From NCBI RefSeq assembly GCF_042659465.1, contig NZ_JBHSSW010000004.1, positions 310,001 through 374,000 on the forward strand: a DNA stretch of 64,000 nucleotides, given 5' to 3'. The notes beneath the pieces were generated by a model. That model searched no databases and was not told the origin of the DNA. It worked only from the letters and a program-made list of their open reading frames with translations. Shown one piece after another: positions 1 to 8,067 of the stretch (positions are counted from its first letter, which is position 1; the number at the start of each line of letters is the position of its first letter). Origin of the DNA: Ponticaulis profundi (lineage in GTDB: Bacteria; Pseudomonadota; Alphaproteobacteria; Caulobacterales; Hyphomonadaceae). The position numbers were made by a program, and so were the translations under genes.

Positions 1-175
1 GAAGTGGAGCAAGTAAGGCCCTTGAAGCGCTTTTATGGTTGAGAAAATCTTACGCAGGCCGGATCAATCAGATCCGGCTTCGTAACAGCAATTTTGCGGC
101 TCTGCGATAAGCGTGTTCCCGGAGTGTTAGCTGGCATGCCTTATGCATTTCCAGCTTCAAACTGGGGAATGATCC
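1..175. other. Left-edge intergenic region with one hairpin
   Basis: I see no gene here. A near-perfect inverted repeat lies at about 56-80 (arms GCCGGATC and GATCCGGC, 5-base loop, plus one G-T and one A-T outer pair). It has no clear T-run on either side, so it could be a weak terminator of a gene left of the window or a leader hairpin. The stretch GGGGAA at about 163-168 is the ribosome binding site of the gene starting at 176. Confidence 0.4.
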
Positions 176-1096
176 ATGTCTGCACAGATCCTGACCGATT
201 GGGATGCCGAGAAGGCGCAAGGCTTTTCAAAAAAGAACATCATCGCGAAGCATAATTTGCATGAACGCGAAATGTTCAGCGATGATGGACTGATCGAGCT
301 CCTGGATCGCTACCCGCGTGAGCAGCTTGGCATCTATACGATGGGCAAGGACCCGACCAAGCGCCAGGCTCTGCGTGCAGGCACAGCAGAAGGCCTGAGC
401 GGTGCAGATATTCTGGAAGCGGTGAAGCATGGCCGGATCTGGCTGAACCTGCGCAAAGCTAATCTCGCGCTGCCGGAATATCGCGACCTTTGCGCCGATA
501 TGTTCGGCGATATTGAAGCGCAGTCTCCGGGCGTGAAAACCTTCAAACAGGATATGGGCGTTCTGATCTCCTCTCCGGATGTTCAGGTCTATTACCATTT
601 TGATGTACCGCTTGTGACGCTCTGGCAGGTGCGCGGCGTAAAGCGCGTCTGGCTGTACACGCCGAAGGAGCCATTCCTGCAAGATGAAGACATCGAGCGT
701 GTGGTTCTGAAGGAAACGGAAGAAGAAGTGCCGTTCGAACTCGCCTTTGACGACTCCGCTCAGATCATTGATCTGGAGCCGGGACTGATGGCGACGTGGC
801 CGCAATTCGGGCCGCACCGTATCGTTAATCACGGCGTGATGAATGTCTCACTGAGCTGCGAATTTCAGACCTATATGTCTCTGGTCCGGGCGAATGCGGC
901 TTACGCGAACGGTGTTTATCGCCGGAATTTTGGCATGACGCCCAGCATTTATGGGAATTCGGGCGCAGAACTGCATTTCAAAGCTTTTTCTGCACGTGTC
1001 TTCAAAATGTTGAAACTTCGTAAAGCCTTTGAGTATCAAATACCCAAAACATTTAAGATCGACCCTGGCGCGGATTTAGGTTTCAGTGAGGTCTGA
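176..1096 (+). CDS. Cupin-like (JmjC-type) domain protein
   Basis: 306 residues. The middle of the protein looks like a JmjC/cupin-8 beta-barrel: an HFD triad (H141, D143) is followed by a barrel strand pattern and by PHRIVNHG, whose H214 could complete an HxD...H iron site. This is the arrangement of 2-oxoglutarate/Fe(II) oxygenases of the JmjC class, which hydroxylate proteins or small molecules. No signal peptide is seen, so it is probably cytoplasmic. The ATG has a good ribosome binding site (GGGGAA) seven bases upstream. It leads a same-strand series with the genes at 1146, 1916 and 2406 but is not overlapped with them. Substrate unknown. The fold call is reasonably sure; catalytic activity is inferred from the visible ligands only. 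Confidence 0.7.
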   Translation: MSAQILTDWDAEKAQGFSKKNIIAKHNLHEREMFSDDGLIELLDRYPREQLGIYTMGKDPTKRQALRAGTAEGLSGADILEAVKHGRIWLNLRKANLALPEYRDLCADMFGDIEAQSPGVKTFKQDMGVLISSPDVQVYYHFDVPLVTLWQVRGVKRVWLYTPKEPFLQDEDIERVVLKETEEEVPFELAFDDSAQIIDLEPGLMATWPQFGPHRIVNHGVMNVSLSCEFQTYMSLVRANAAYANGVYRRNFGMTPSIYGNSGAELHFKAFSARVFKMLKLRKAFEYQIPKTFKIDPGADLGFSEV

Positions 1097-1145
1097 TACG
1101 ACCTGAGCCTGATCTGACGGCCCGGGAGGGTGAAAAGGATCGGGA

Positions 1146-1880
1146 ATGATACTGGATCTGATCGCTGCGGCGTTTCTGATTTCAACCGCTGATGCGCCGC
1201 TGGAAACGGCGCTTTCACGCGTCGAACCTCCCTCGAGTATTCGTGCCGCTTTTGTCGTGGAAATCACCGATGGTGAAGCCTTCCGTGAAGTGGCCTATGA
1301 TCCGCGCATTGTCGATCTGGAAGCCCGCTGGAAAGTTCTCGAAGCGGAGGGCGAGAGCACTGAGCTTGATCGCGCCGTAGATGAATGGGGCGCACAGGAT
1401 GCGCCGGACTCCTGGCTTTTCGCTGATGATCTGCGCGCAAGCATGGGCTCGATTGTCGAAGCGCAGGAAATCGGTGCAGCCTGGCAGATCAAGTTCGAGC
1501 ATGTGCCGTCGGACAATGATGGCCCGCTGGATGTGTGGGCGGCAGAACACCTGGCAGGCTATGCCATGCTTGAGCCTGTGATGAGTGAAATCCTGCGTGT
1601 TGATTATCGCGCGCTGGCCCCGTTCGAGACGCCGCAGGGGGCCAAGGTCGATACCTATCAGCATTCCTATTTTCTGCAGCCGAACACGGATTTGGGCTTC
1701 ACATATGTGACGGCATTCAAGGTGGATGTGCAGGGAAGCTTTCTGGGCCAGGACTTTGAGCGAGCCTATCGCGTGCGTGTCACCAATGTGCAGTTCTTCT
1801 TTGCGACAGAGCGCGATCAGAAAATTTATCAGACACAGCTCGGAAGCAGTGCAAAAACCCTTATGGCGAAGTCGGACTGA
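1146..1880 (+). CDS. Hypothetical exported protein
   Basis: 244 residues, not recognised. The N-terminus (MILDLIAAAFLISTADA) resembles a short signal peptide with no obvious charged n-region, so the protein is probably periplasmic. The rest is rich in acidic and aromatic residues and has no repeats, cysteines or catalytic motif that I recognise. It starts 50 bases after the cupin-like gene and ends 36 bases before the DUF1489 gene, all on the same strand, so co-transcription is possible. The start codon follows AAAGGATCGGG. No function is assigned. Confidence 0.6.
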   Translation: MILDLIAAAFLISTADAPLETALSRVEPPSSIRAAFVVEITDGEAFREVAYDPRIVDLEARWKVLEAEGESTELDRAVDEWGAQDAPDSWLFADDLRASMGSIVEAQEIGAAWQIKFEHVPSDNDGPLDVWAAEHLAGYAMLEPVMSEILRVDYRALAPFETPQGAKVDTYQHSYFLQPNTDLGFTYVTAFKVDVQGSFLGQDFERAYRVRVTNVQFFFATERDQKIYQTQLGSSAKTLMAKSD

Positions 1881-1915
1881 CTTTAATTGCGGCTGATCTG
1901 ATATAGATTGACCGT

Positions 1916-2344
1916 ATGATTCATCTCGTAAAATTGTGTGTCGGCGCCAGCGGCGTTGAGGATCTTGCCGTCTGGCAGGAGCAGGTTGTCCGGGAACGTC
2001 GGAAACTTGGGCTGGATGACCATCCGGTGCATCAAACGCGGCAAACGCCGAAAATGGCTGATGAGCTTATGGATGGCGGGTCCCTCTATTGGGTGATCAA
2101 GGGCGTCATTCTTGTGCGTCAGAAGATCCACGAAGTCCGGAACCTTGAAGATGTGAACGGCCGCTCTTTTTGTGAGCTGGCGCTTGAGCCGGAGCTCATT
2201 CTGACAGAGCCACAGGGACGCAAAGCGTTTCAGGGGTGGCGATATCTTGCGCCAAAGGATGCGCCGTCGGATCTGTCATCCACCGGAGCAGCCGATGTGC
2301 CGCCGGAGCTTAGTCTTGCCCTTAAGGAAGCTGGCGTCTGGTGA
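1916..2344 (+). CDS. DUF1489 family protein
   Basis: 142 residues, near the usual length of DUF1489 (COG5458), a family restricted largely to Alphaproteobacteria and without a known role. The typical opening IHLVKLCVGA and the internal segments YWVIKG and CELALEPELI are visible. It looks soluble and cytoplasmic, with no signal peptide or membrane segment. It lies between an exported unknown and a sulfotransferase-like gene on the same strand. The family call is confident from sequence resemblance; the biochemical role is unknown. Confidence 0.8.
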   Translation: MIHLVKLCVGASGVEDLAVWQEQVVRERRKLGLDDHPVHQTRQTPKMADELMDGGSLYWVIKGVILVRQKIHEVRNLEDVNGRSFCELALEPELILTEPQGRKAFQGWRYLAPKDAPSDLSSTGAADVPPELSLALKEAGVW

Positions 2345-2405
2345 TTGCTAAGTCTGCTTAAGGCCTTCAATATCCCAGCACGATGGTGGGAGATGGGAGG
2401 CAAGC

Positions 2406-3119
2406 ATGACATTGAAAGTGATTGGCGCAGGATTTGGGCGTACTGGAACGCTGTCCATGAAAGCGGCGCTTGAAACGCTCGGCTATGACAAGTGCCATCA
2501 CATGATGGAGGTGTTTGCCGATCAGAAGCAGGCTGATCTCTGGTATGATATTTCGCAGGGCGGCGAGCCGGACTGGGATCATACATTTGATGGCTTTCAG
2601 GCCTGCGTCGATTTTCCGGCCTGCATTTTCTACAAGGAACTTGCTGAGAAATATCCCGACGCGAAGGTCGTTCTGACAACGCGCGATCCAGAAAGCTGGT
2701 ATGCGAGTGCGGAGAGCACAATCTATCAGGTTTCGAGGCGCATGCCTGGCTGGCTGGCGCGTGTTGTACCGCTTATCCGCAAAATGAAACCGATGCTCGA
2801 TGACCTGATCTGGAAGCGTGTGTTCAACAATGCCTTTGAGAACCGGGAGGCTGCGATTGCTGTCTTCAAGGCGCATGAGGCCGAGGTGAAGGCGGTGATT
2901 CCGGAAGATCGTCTTCTGGTTATGCATGTGAAAGAAGGGTGGGGGCCGCTCTGTTCATTTCTGGGCGTTCCAGAGCCTGATGTGCCGTTCCCGAACGTGA
3001 ACGACAAGGCTGATTTCGAGAAGCGGATCCGTATTTTCACGATCATGAACTATCTGCCGCATGCCCTCGCGGCCATCCTGGTTTGCGCTGCGCTCTGGAT
3101 CGGCTATTCCGCTATTTAG
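2406..3119 (+). CDS. Sulfotransferase family protein with C-terminal membrane anchor
   Basis: 237 residues. The N-terminus VIGAGFGRTGTLSMKAAL matches the 5'-phosphosulfate-binding loop of PAPS-dependent sulfotransferases of the Sulfotransferase_4 (NAD-dependent epimerase/sulfotransferase-like) group, and KVVLTTRDPESWYAS fits the 3'-phosphate-binding segment. Members transfer sulfate from PAPS to a hydroxyl acceptor. The last 25 or so residues (PHALAAILVCAALWIGYSAI) form a hydrophobic helix, suggesting a tail anchor with the catalytic part in the cytoplasm. The acceptor is unknown; a lipid or glycan is possible but not shown. The next gene starts 45 bases downstream behind a strong ribosome binding site. 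Confidence 0.78.
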   Translation: MTLKVIGAGFGRTGTLSMKAALETLGYDKCHHMMEVFADQKQADLWYDISQGGEPDWDHTFDGFQACVDFPACIFYKELAEKYPDAKVVLTTRDPESWYASAESTIYQVSRRMPGWLARVVPLIRKMKPMLDDLIWKRVFNNAFENREAAIAVFKAHEAEVKAVIPEDRLLVMHVKEGWGPLCSFLGVPEPDVPFPNVNDKADFEKRIRIFTIMNYLPHALAAILVCAALWIGYSAI

Positions 3120-3164
3120 CGAGGGAGAGTCTCTCGGGAGCGCCGAACAGGAGGTGGGGACAAC

Positions 3165-4658
3165 GTGCTGGATTTTTTGACCAAGGTGACGGTGCAGGGG
3201 CTCGAAATCCTGTCGACGATTTTCGTACTTCTCGTTGGGCTGCTGGTTCTGTCCGCGATTGTGATGTTCTTCATCGATGCCAATCAGAGCAAGAATGCGG
3301 TCCGCAGGAACTATCCGGTTGTAGGGCGCTTTCGCGAACTCTTTATACGGCTGGGTGAGTTTTTCCGTCAGTATTTCTATGCGCTGGACCGCGAAGAGCT
3401 GCCATTTAACCGGGCGGAGCGAGACTGGGTCTATAAGTCAGCCAAAGGTGAGGACAACACCGAACCTTTCGGGTCGACGCGCTCTCTCAGTTCGGCTGGC
3501 ACACCGATTTTCGTCAACGCAGCTTTCCCGCCGATTGCTGGGCCATCTGAAGCGCCAAAATCTGTGGTCTTTGGCCCGGATTGTCCAAACCCCTACACAT
3601 CTCATTCCGTGGTGAATGTCTCTGGCATGAGTTTTGGGGCGCTCTCCAAGCCAGCGGTGCAGGCGCTGTCTCGCGGGTCGGCGCTGGCTGGTTGCTGGAT
3701 GAACACCGGGGAGGGCGGCTTGTCGCCCTATCACCTGGAAGGCGGCGGCGACATTATCTTTCAGATCGGAACGGCGAAATATGGCGTTCGCGACCATAGC
3801 GGTGCGTTCAGTCCTTCAAAACTGAAAGAGATCGCAGCGCGCCCCGAAGTTAAAATGATCGAGCTGAAGCTTTCTCAGGGTGCCAAGCCGGGAAAGGGAG
3901 GGCTCCTGCCGGGTGCAAAGGTTACCGAAGAGATCGCGACTATTCGCGGCATCCCGGAAGGTCAGGATTCCATTTCGCCCAATCGGCACCCCGAAGTTGG
4001 CTCTGTTGAACAGCTTGTCGACTTTGTCTGCCGCGTGCGAGCGCTTTCTGAGAAGCCTGTTGGCATCAAGACCGTCATCAGCTCAACGAACTGGCTGGAG
4101 GAGCTGTGCCGCTATATTCATGTGGTGGGACAGGACAAGGCGCCGGATTTTATCACGGTGGATAGTGGAGATGGCGGAACGGGGGCTGCGCCAATGGCTT
4201 TGCTCGACAATGTGGGGCTGACGCTCCGGGAATCTCTGCCCATGCTTGTCGATACGCTGACCCGCCATGGCCTCCGTGACCGGATCAAAGTGATCTGTTC
4301 AGGCAAGCTTATCACGCCAGCGGAAGTCGCCTGGGCGTATTGCGCAGGTGCCGATGCCGTGAACACAGCCCGTGGCTTCATGTTTTCCATTGGCTGCATT
4401 CAGGCGATGGCTTGCAACACCAACAACTGCCCGACCGGTGTGACGACGCATAAGCCGCACCTCCAGAACGGTCTCGATCCGGCGGTCAAGGCGAAGCGCG
4501 TTCAGAACTTTGTCGAGAAAATGGAAAAGGACGTGGCCATGATCGCGCATAGCTGCGGGGTGCATCATGCGCGCGAACTGCAGCGCAAACATGTGCGGAT
4601 TGTGCAGCCGAGTGGACAATCCGTACTGATGAGCGATCTCTGGCCTGAAGTGCTCTAG
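3165..4658 (+). CDS. Membrane-anchored FMN-binding glutamate synthase family protein
   Basis: 497 residues with a GTG start preceded by AGGAGG. Residues 10-40 form a transmembrane helix, followed by the FMN-binding central/synthase domain seen in the large subunit of glutamate synthase. Visible marks are SGMSFGALSKPAVQAL (start of the TIM barrel), TVDSGDGGTGAAP (flavin/phosphate site) and CIQAMACNTNNCPTG, the cysteine cluster that binds an iron-sulfur centre in this family. The glutaminase domain of true GltB is absent, so it belongs to the widespread stand-alone GltB2-like group of uncertain reaction. Its stop codon shares a CTAG palindrome with the stop of panC on the other strand. Confidence 0.85.
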   Translation: MLDFLTKVTVQGLEILSTIFVLLVGLLVLSAIVMFFIDANQSKNAVRRNYPVVGRFRELFIRLGEFFRQYFYALDREELPFNRAERDWVYKSAKGEDNTEPFGSTRSLSSAGTPIFVNAAFPPIAGPSEAPKSVVFGPDCPNPYTSHSVVNVSGMSFGALSKPAVQALSRGSALAGCWMNTGEGGLSPYHLEGGGDIIFQIGTAKYGVRDHSGAFSPSKLKEIAARPEVKMIELKLSQGAKPGKGGLLPGAKVTEEIATIRGIPEGQDSISPNRHPEVGSVEQLVDFVCRVRALSEKPVGIKTVISSTNWLEELCRYIHVVGQDKAPDFITVDSGDGGTGAAPMALLDNVGLTLRESLPMLVDTLTRHGLRDRIKVICSGKLITPAEVAWAYCAGADAVNTARGFMFSIGCIQAMACNTNNCPTGVTTHKPHLQNGLDPAVKAKRVQNFVEKMEKDVAMIAHSCGVHHARELQRKHVRIVQPSGQSVLMSDLWPEVL

Positions 4659-5497
4659 ACCGGAATATTATCAATCAGGCGTGTCTTGCCGAGCCAGGCT
4701 GCGGCAAGAAGCCTGGCTGGTCGCTCAGGCATGGCATCTGTGATGATATCAAGGTTCTCTGCGTTGCAGGCCTTGATGTATTCGACGCGGTCAAAGCCAG
4801 CCTTTTCAATGGTGCGGATGGCCTCTTCGGTCGCCGCAATGACCGGCGTTCCGTTACGAAGACGGATGGCTGCCCGGTGCATGGCGGCACTAAGCGCCGG
4901 AGCGATCCGGCGCTCATCTGGCGTCAGATAGGCATTGCGAGATGAAAGTGCGAGCCCGTCGACATCACGTTCAGTTGGAACGGGCACGATCTCGACCGGA
5001 ATGCAAAGATCCTTCACCATACGCTTGATGACCTGAACCTGCTGATAGTCCTTTTCGCCGAAGAACGCTTTGTCCGGTTGAACCTGATTGAAGAGCTTGG
5101 ACACGACCGTGGCCACGCCGCCGAAAAAGTGTGGTCGGAACTCACCTTCCAGTTTTGCACCGAGTTCAGGTACCGAGACGCGGGTTTCTTCACCTTCCGG
5201 GTACATGGTTGCAACGTCCGGACAGTAAGCCACATGACAGCCATGTGCGGTGAGTTTGGCGACATCTTCTGCTTCATGCCGCGGATAGCTGCCGAGGTCT
5301 TCATGCGCTGCAAACTGTGTTGGATTGACGAAAATGCTTGTCACCACGCGGTCGCTCTGGCGAACGGCGTTATCAACGAGTGACAAATGTCCTGCATGCA
5401 GCGCGCCCATGGTTGGCACAAAGCCGATCCGGTGGCCTTTTGCGCGCCAATTGCCGATTAGGCTGCGCAAATCAGTCAGCGTTCGAACGATGATCAT
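4655..5497 (-). CDS. panC: Pantoate--beta-alanine ligase
   Basis: Forms pantothenate from pantoate, beta-alanine and ATP, a step of coenzyme A synthesis in the cytoplasm. With the ATG at 5497 the protein has 280 residues, the normal length. The first HIGH-type nucleotide motif is PTMGALHAGHLSLV (M30, H34, H37) and the KMSKS-like segment is GLALSSRNAYL. A reading frame extends to 5557, but the extra 20 residues are not typical of the family, whereas ATG 5497 begins the conserved strand MIIVRTLTDLR and follows GGGAG. No panB is adjacent. It is convergent with, and ends on the same bases as, the gene to its left. Confidence 0.95.
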   Translation of the reverse strand: MIIVRTLTDLRSLIGNWRAKGHRIGFVPTMGALHAGHLSLVDNAVRQSDRVVTSIFVNPTQFAAHEDLGSYPRHEAEDVAKLTAHGCHVAYCPDVATMYPEGEETRVSVPELGAKLEGEFRPHFFGGVATVVSKLFNQVQPDKAFFGEKDYQQVQVIKRMVKDLCIPVEIVPVPTERDVDGLALSSRNAYLTPDERRIAPALSAAMHRAAIRLRNGTPVIAATEEAIRTIEKAGFDRVEYIKACNAENLDIITDAMPERPARLLAAAWLGKTRLIDNIPV

Positions 5498-5905
5498 GGT
5501 GGACGGGCTCCCTGTCAATTTTCCCCAGCCCATGCGCTGCCACGCTTGCTTCGTCAAGCTGAGTTAATTTTCTTAAACGCTTGGTTAACCCAAATCAGTC
5601 AATTTCCGACTCATGATTAAACGCTTTGTTTGTGATTCGTGGACTTAGCCTCTCGCTGTGACGGGTGAAAGTTCAAAGAAAACAAAAGAGCCCAGATAGG
5701 AACCGTTTGGCAGACCTGGTCTCGATGATGTTTTGCACAGCTCTCTGGCTGTTCTTTCTCATTCGCTGTCGATCCCAACTGCCGACTCGTAGAATGACGC
5801 GCTGCGAACCCTCTTAACGTCAGTCAGGTCTGCAGAGCGTTTCGACTGCTTGAGTCGAATGAGCCGCAATAGGAAGGCGTGACATTCACTCTGGAGGATA
5901 GTCCG
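5498..5905. promoter_or_regulatory. Divergent panC/mipZ intergenic region and long mipZ leader
   Basis: About 400 bases without a gene. Three TTAA half-sites occur at 5564, 5573 and 5585 (the last as GGTTAACCC). CtrA boxes in Caulobacterales are TTAA-N7-TTAA, but the spacings here are 5 and 8, so this is only suggestive. A perfect 7-base inverted repeat (TTCGACT, 5-base loop, AGTCGAA) spans 5841-5859 and would form a hairpin in the mipZ transcript or an operator. A strong GGAGG at 5893-5897 serves the mini-ORF at 5906. I see no tRNA or known riboswitch. Confidence 0.4.
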
Positions 5906-5929
5906 ATGCAAAATGGAGCTTGCTCTTGA
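5906..5929 (+). CDS. Putative 7-codon leader ORF of mipZ
   Basis: ATG at 5906 lies eight bases after GGAGG and opens a frame of seven codons (MQNGACS) ending in TGA at 5927-5929. That TGA overlaps the TTG at 5926-5928, one of the possible mipZ start codons, in the +1 frame. The arrangement looks like a translationally coupled leader peptide. It could instead reflect a single-base error or mutation that split the original mipZ N-terminus. No ribosomal evidence is available, so the call is tentative. Confidence 0.35.
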   Translation: MQNGACS

Positions 5930-6822
5930 AACCTGAAGGATTTGCTCTCTTGAACCGAGACGACACGACGGCGGCTGAAAAGCCTCCAGTCGATGCGCAC
6001 GAAGCCCGCGTCATTATCATTGGCAATGAGAAGGGCGGCGCCGGAAAATCAACTGTTGCGATGCACCTGTCTGTTGCGCTTATGCGCATGGGGCAGAAGG
6101 TTGGCATGATCGACCTCGATGTACGCCAACGCAGCTCAACGCGTTATCTGGAAAATCGTCTGCGCTGGATCAACTCCACAGGCTCTCGTATTCCCATGCC
6201 GGAAACCCTGCGGGTTGATGCGAGCGTGGCGCGAAACCTTGATGAAGCTGAAGCTGAGGAAGCCGAACGTTTCCTTGGTAGCCTGAAGCGCCTCAAGGCT
6301 GCGTGCGACTATGTGATTGTTGACGCGCCGGGTGGTGACACCTTTCTGTCGCGACTTGCGCACTCCTGCGCAGACACGCTCATCACGCCGCTGAATGACA
6401 GCTTTGTCGATTTCGACCTGCTGGGCGATGTGAACCCGCAAACGCTCGAAGTGGTGCGTCCAAGTTTCTACGCAGAAATGGTCTGGGCTTGCCGGAAGCA
6501 TAAAGCGCAGACAACGCGCAAGCCGATCGATTGGATCGTCATGCGTAACCGTATGTCGCCGCTTGAAGCACGCAACAAACAGCGCGTTGGTGAGGCGCTC
6601 GATAATCTGGCGAAACGGATTGGCTTCCGACTGGCGCCGGGGCTTTCGGAGCGTGTGATTTATCGCGAGCTCTTCCCGATGGGGCTGACGCTTCTGGACC
6701 TGACCGAAGAAGGTTCGAACATAACCTTCACCATGAGCCACGTTGCAGCACGTCAGGAATTGAGAGATTTGTTGATCCTGTTGAAATTGCCGGGGCTCGT
6801 CGGCAAGGAAATCGCATTCTAG
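5926..6822 (+). CDS. mipZ: Division plane positioning ATPase MipZ
   Basis: A ParA/MinD-type ATPase that in Caulobacter forms bipolar gradients from ParB at the origins and keeps FtsZ away from the poles. The deviant Walker A loop GNEKGGAGKS (residues 33-42, K36 and K41) and the Walker A' strand MIDLDVRQRS are plain. The segment RQRSSTRYLENR and the C-terminal RELFPMGLTLLDL are typical of MipZ rather than of ParA or CpaE. No ATG is available: candidates are TTG 5920, TTG 5926 (GGAG seven bases upstream) and TTG 5950 (GAAGGA nine bases upstream). I use 5926, but 5950 is equally possible. The gene is monocistronic, with its own long leader and terminator. It marks the organism as an alphaproteobacterium without MinCD. 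Confidence 0.92.
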   Translation: MKPEGFALLNRDDTTAAEKPPVDAHEARVIIIGNEKGGAGKSTVAMHLSVALMRMGQKVGMIDLDVRQRSSTRYLENRLRWINSTGSRIPMPETLRVDASVARNLDEAEAEEAERFLGSLKRLKAACDYVIVDAPGGDTFLSRLAHSCADTLITPLNDSFVDFDLLGDVNPQTLEVVRPSFYAEMVWACRKHKAQTTRKPIDWIVMRNRMSPLEARNKQRVGEALDNLAKRIGFRLAPGLSERVIYRELFPMGLTLLDLTEEGSNITFTMSHVAARQELRDLLILLKLPGLVGKEIAF

Positions 6823-6828
6823 CTTTAA

Positions 6829-6861
6829 CGAAAAAGGACGGCATGGCCGTCCTTTTTTTAT
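6829..6861. terminator. Bidirectional intrinsic terminator
   Basis: A stem AAAGGACGGC / GCCGTCCTTT around loop ATG at about 6833-6855 is flanked by A-rich sequence on the left and a T7 run on the right. It can end mipZ on the plus strand and the isoaspartyl peptidase gene on the minus strand, whose stop is at 6867. Confidence 0.88.
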
Positions 6862-6866
6862 CGGTG

Positions 6867-7979
6867 CTAGTCGCCAAAAATCTCGATCAGCTTCTTGCCA
6901 TCAGATGATGCTTTTGCCCGATACATGCCTTCGGTGTTGAACGACCAGGCGGGTGTGCCATCCGGACCGAGCACAATCACGCCGCCGTCTCCGCCAAGAT
7001 CCGTCAGGGATGTGTGGATGATATAGTCAGCCGCTTCCTGTGCGGTTTCGCCGAGCAATTCGACACGGGAGCAAATGGCATAGGCGATGCTGAGCCGGAT
7101 AAAATATTCACCGGTTCCCGTGGCAGACACGCCGCACACATCATTCTTTGCGTAAGTGCCGGCGCCAATAACCGGACTGTCGCCGACACGGCCCCAGCGC
7201 TTCGCTGTCGTGCCGCCGGTTGAGGTGCCTGCAACAATATTGCCGTCCTGGTCCTTTGCAACAACGCCAACCGTTCCGTATTTCCGGTCATCCGGGAAGG
7301 CGAGATCTGACAGGTCTTCACGCTCAATGGACTCAACAGGGTTGGTCTGCGGTTTGGGCCCATAAAGGTTTTCAGGTGAGGCGACACCGCGACGTTCCAG
7401 AGCCTTCAGCAGGCTTTCCCAGCGACGGTCGGTGTAGAACCAGCTCGGATCGACGATTTCCAGTCCCTGCTGGGCGGCAAACTGATCAGCGCCATCGCCA
7501 GCCAGCATGACATGCGGCGACTGCTCCATCGCTTTGCGTGCTGCTGAGATCGGGTGTTTGACGTTGGAGAGGCCCGCCGCGGCGCCAGCATCCAGCGTAT
7601 CGCCGCGCATGAGTGAAGCGTCTAGCGAGAACGTGCCGACTTCCGTCATGACGGCGCCGCGCCCTGCATTGAAGAGCGGATCGTCTTCGAGAGACCGGAT
7701 GATCGTCTCAACCACATCAATCGCAGGGCTCCCGCCTGCCAGCATGGTCTCGCCGGTTGAGAGGACGCCATCAAGCGCAGACATATACGCAGCTTCGGTT
7801 TCCGCTGACATGGAGTCGCGGCGAATGACGCCTGCACCGCCATGAATGACGAGCGACCAGCCTGGTGATGCTGTACTCGTCATTGTAGCCGGCGTTTCCT
7901 GTGCGACAGTCGATGTCGTACAACCGGCCGCCATCGCAGCGACAAAGACGGCGACTGCACTCAAAACCCGATTTTTCAT
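6867..7979 (-). CDS. Isoaspartyl peptidase / L-asparaginase family lipoprotein
   Basis: 370 residues. The N-terminus is a lipoprotein signal with lipobox MAAGC (C20), so the enzyme is exported and lipid-anchored rather than cytoplasmic. The body is an N-terminal nucleophile hydrolase of the plant-type asparaginase group: VIHGGAG at about residue 44, FNAGRGAV at 103-110, and the autocleavage site KYGTVGVV with nucleophile T236. After cleavage, the two chains hydrolyse isoaspartyl dipeptides or asparagine. The likely role is turnover of beta-aspartyl peptides or peptidoglycan-derived amides in the periplasm; that is inferred. The gene is followed by a bidirectional terminator, and alanine dehydrogenase is encoded upstream on the same strand. 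Confidence 0.88.
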   Translation of the reverse strand: MKNRVLSAVAVFVAAMAAGCTTSTVAQETPATMTSTASPGWSLVIHGGAGVIRRDSMSAETEAAYMSALDGVLSTGETMLAGGSPAIDVVETIIRSLEDDPLFNAGRGAVMTEVGTFSLDASLMRGDTLDAGAAAGLSNVKHPISAARKAMEQSPHVMLAGDGADQFAAQQGLEIVDPSWFYTDRRWESLLKALERRGVASPENLYGPKPQTNPVESIEREDLSDLAFPDDRKYGTVGVVAKDQDGNIVAGTSTGGTTAKRWGRVGDSPVIGAGTYAKNDVCGVSATGTGEYFIRLSIAYAICSRVELLGETAQEAADYIIHTSLTDLGGDGGVIVLGPDGTPAWSFNTEGMYRAKASSDGKKLIEIFGD

Positions 7980-8067
7980 GAAAAAGCCCCAACTCCGCTC
8001 CAGTTCACATGCAGGGGAGTATGGGGCTGATTACGCGGCGGATGCAATCATCCGGTGTAGGTTACGC

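Noticed and set aside
5498..5905. Possible tRNA or riboswitch in the long mipZ leader
   Set aside because: No T-loop GGTTCRANTCC pattern or known riboswitch core is visible; only a short hairpin and the mini-ORF remain.
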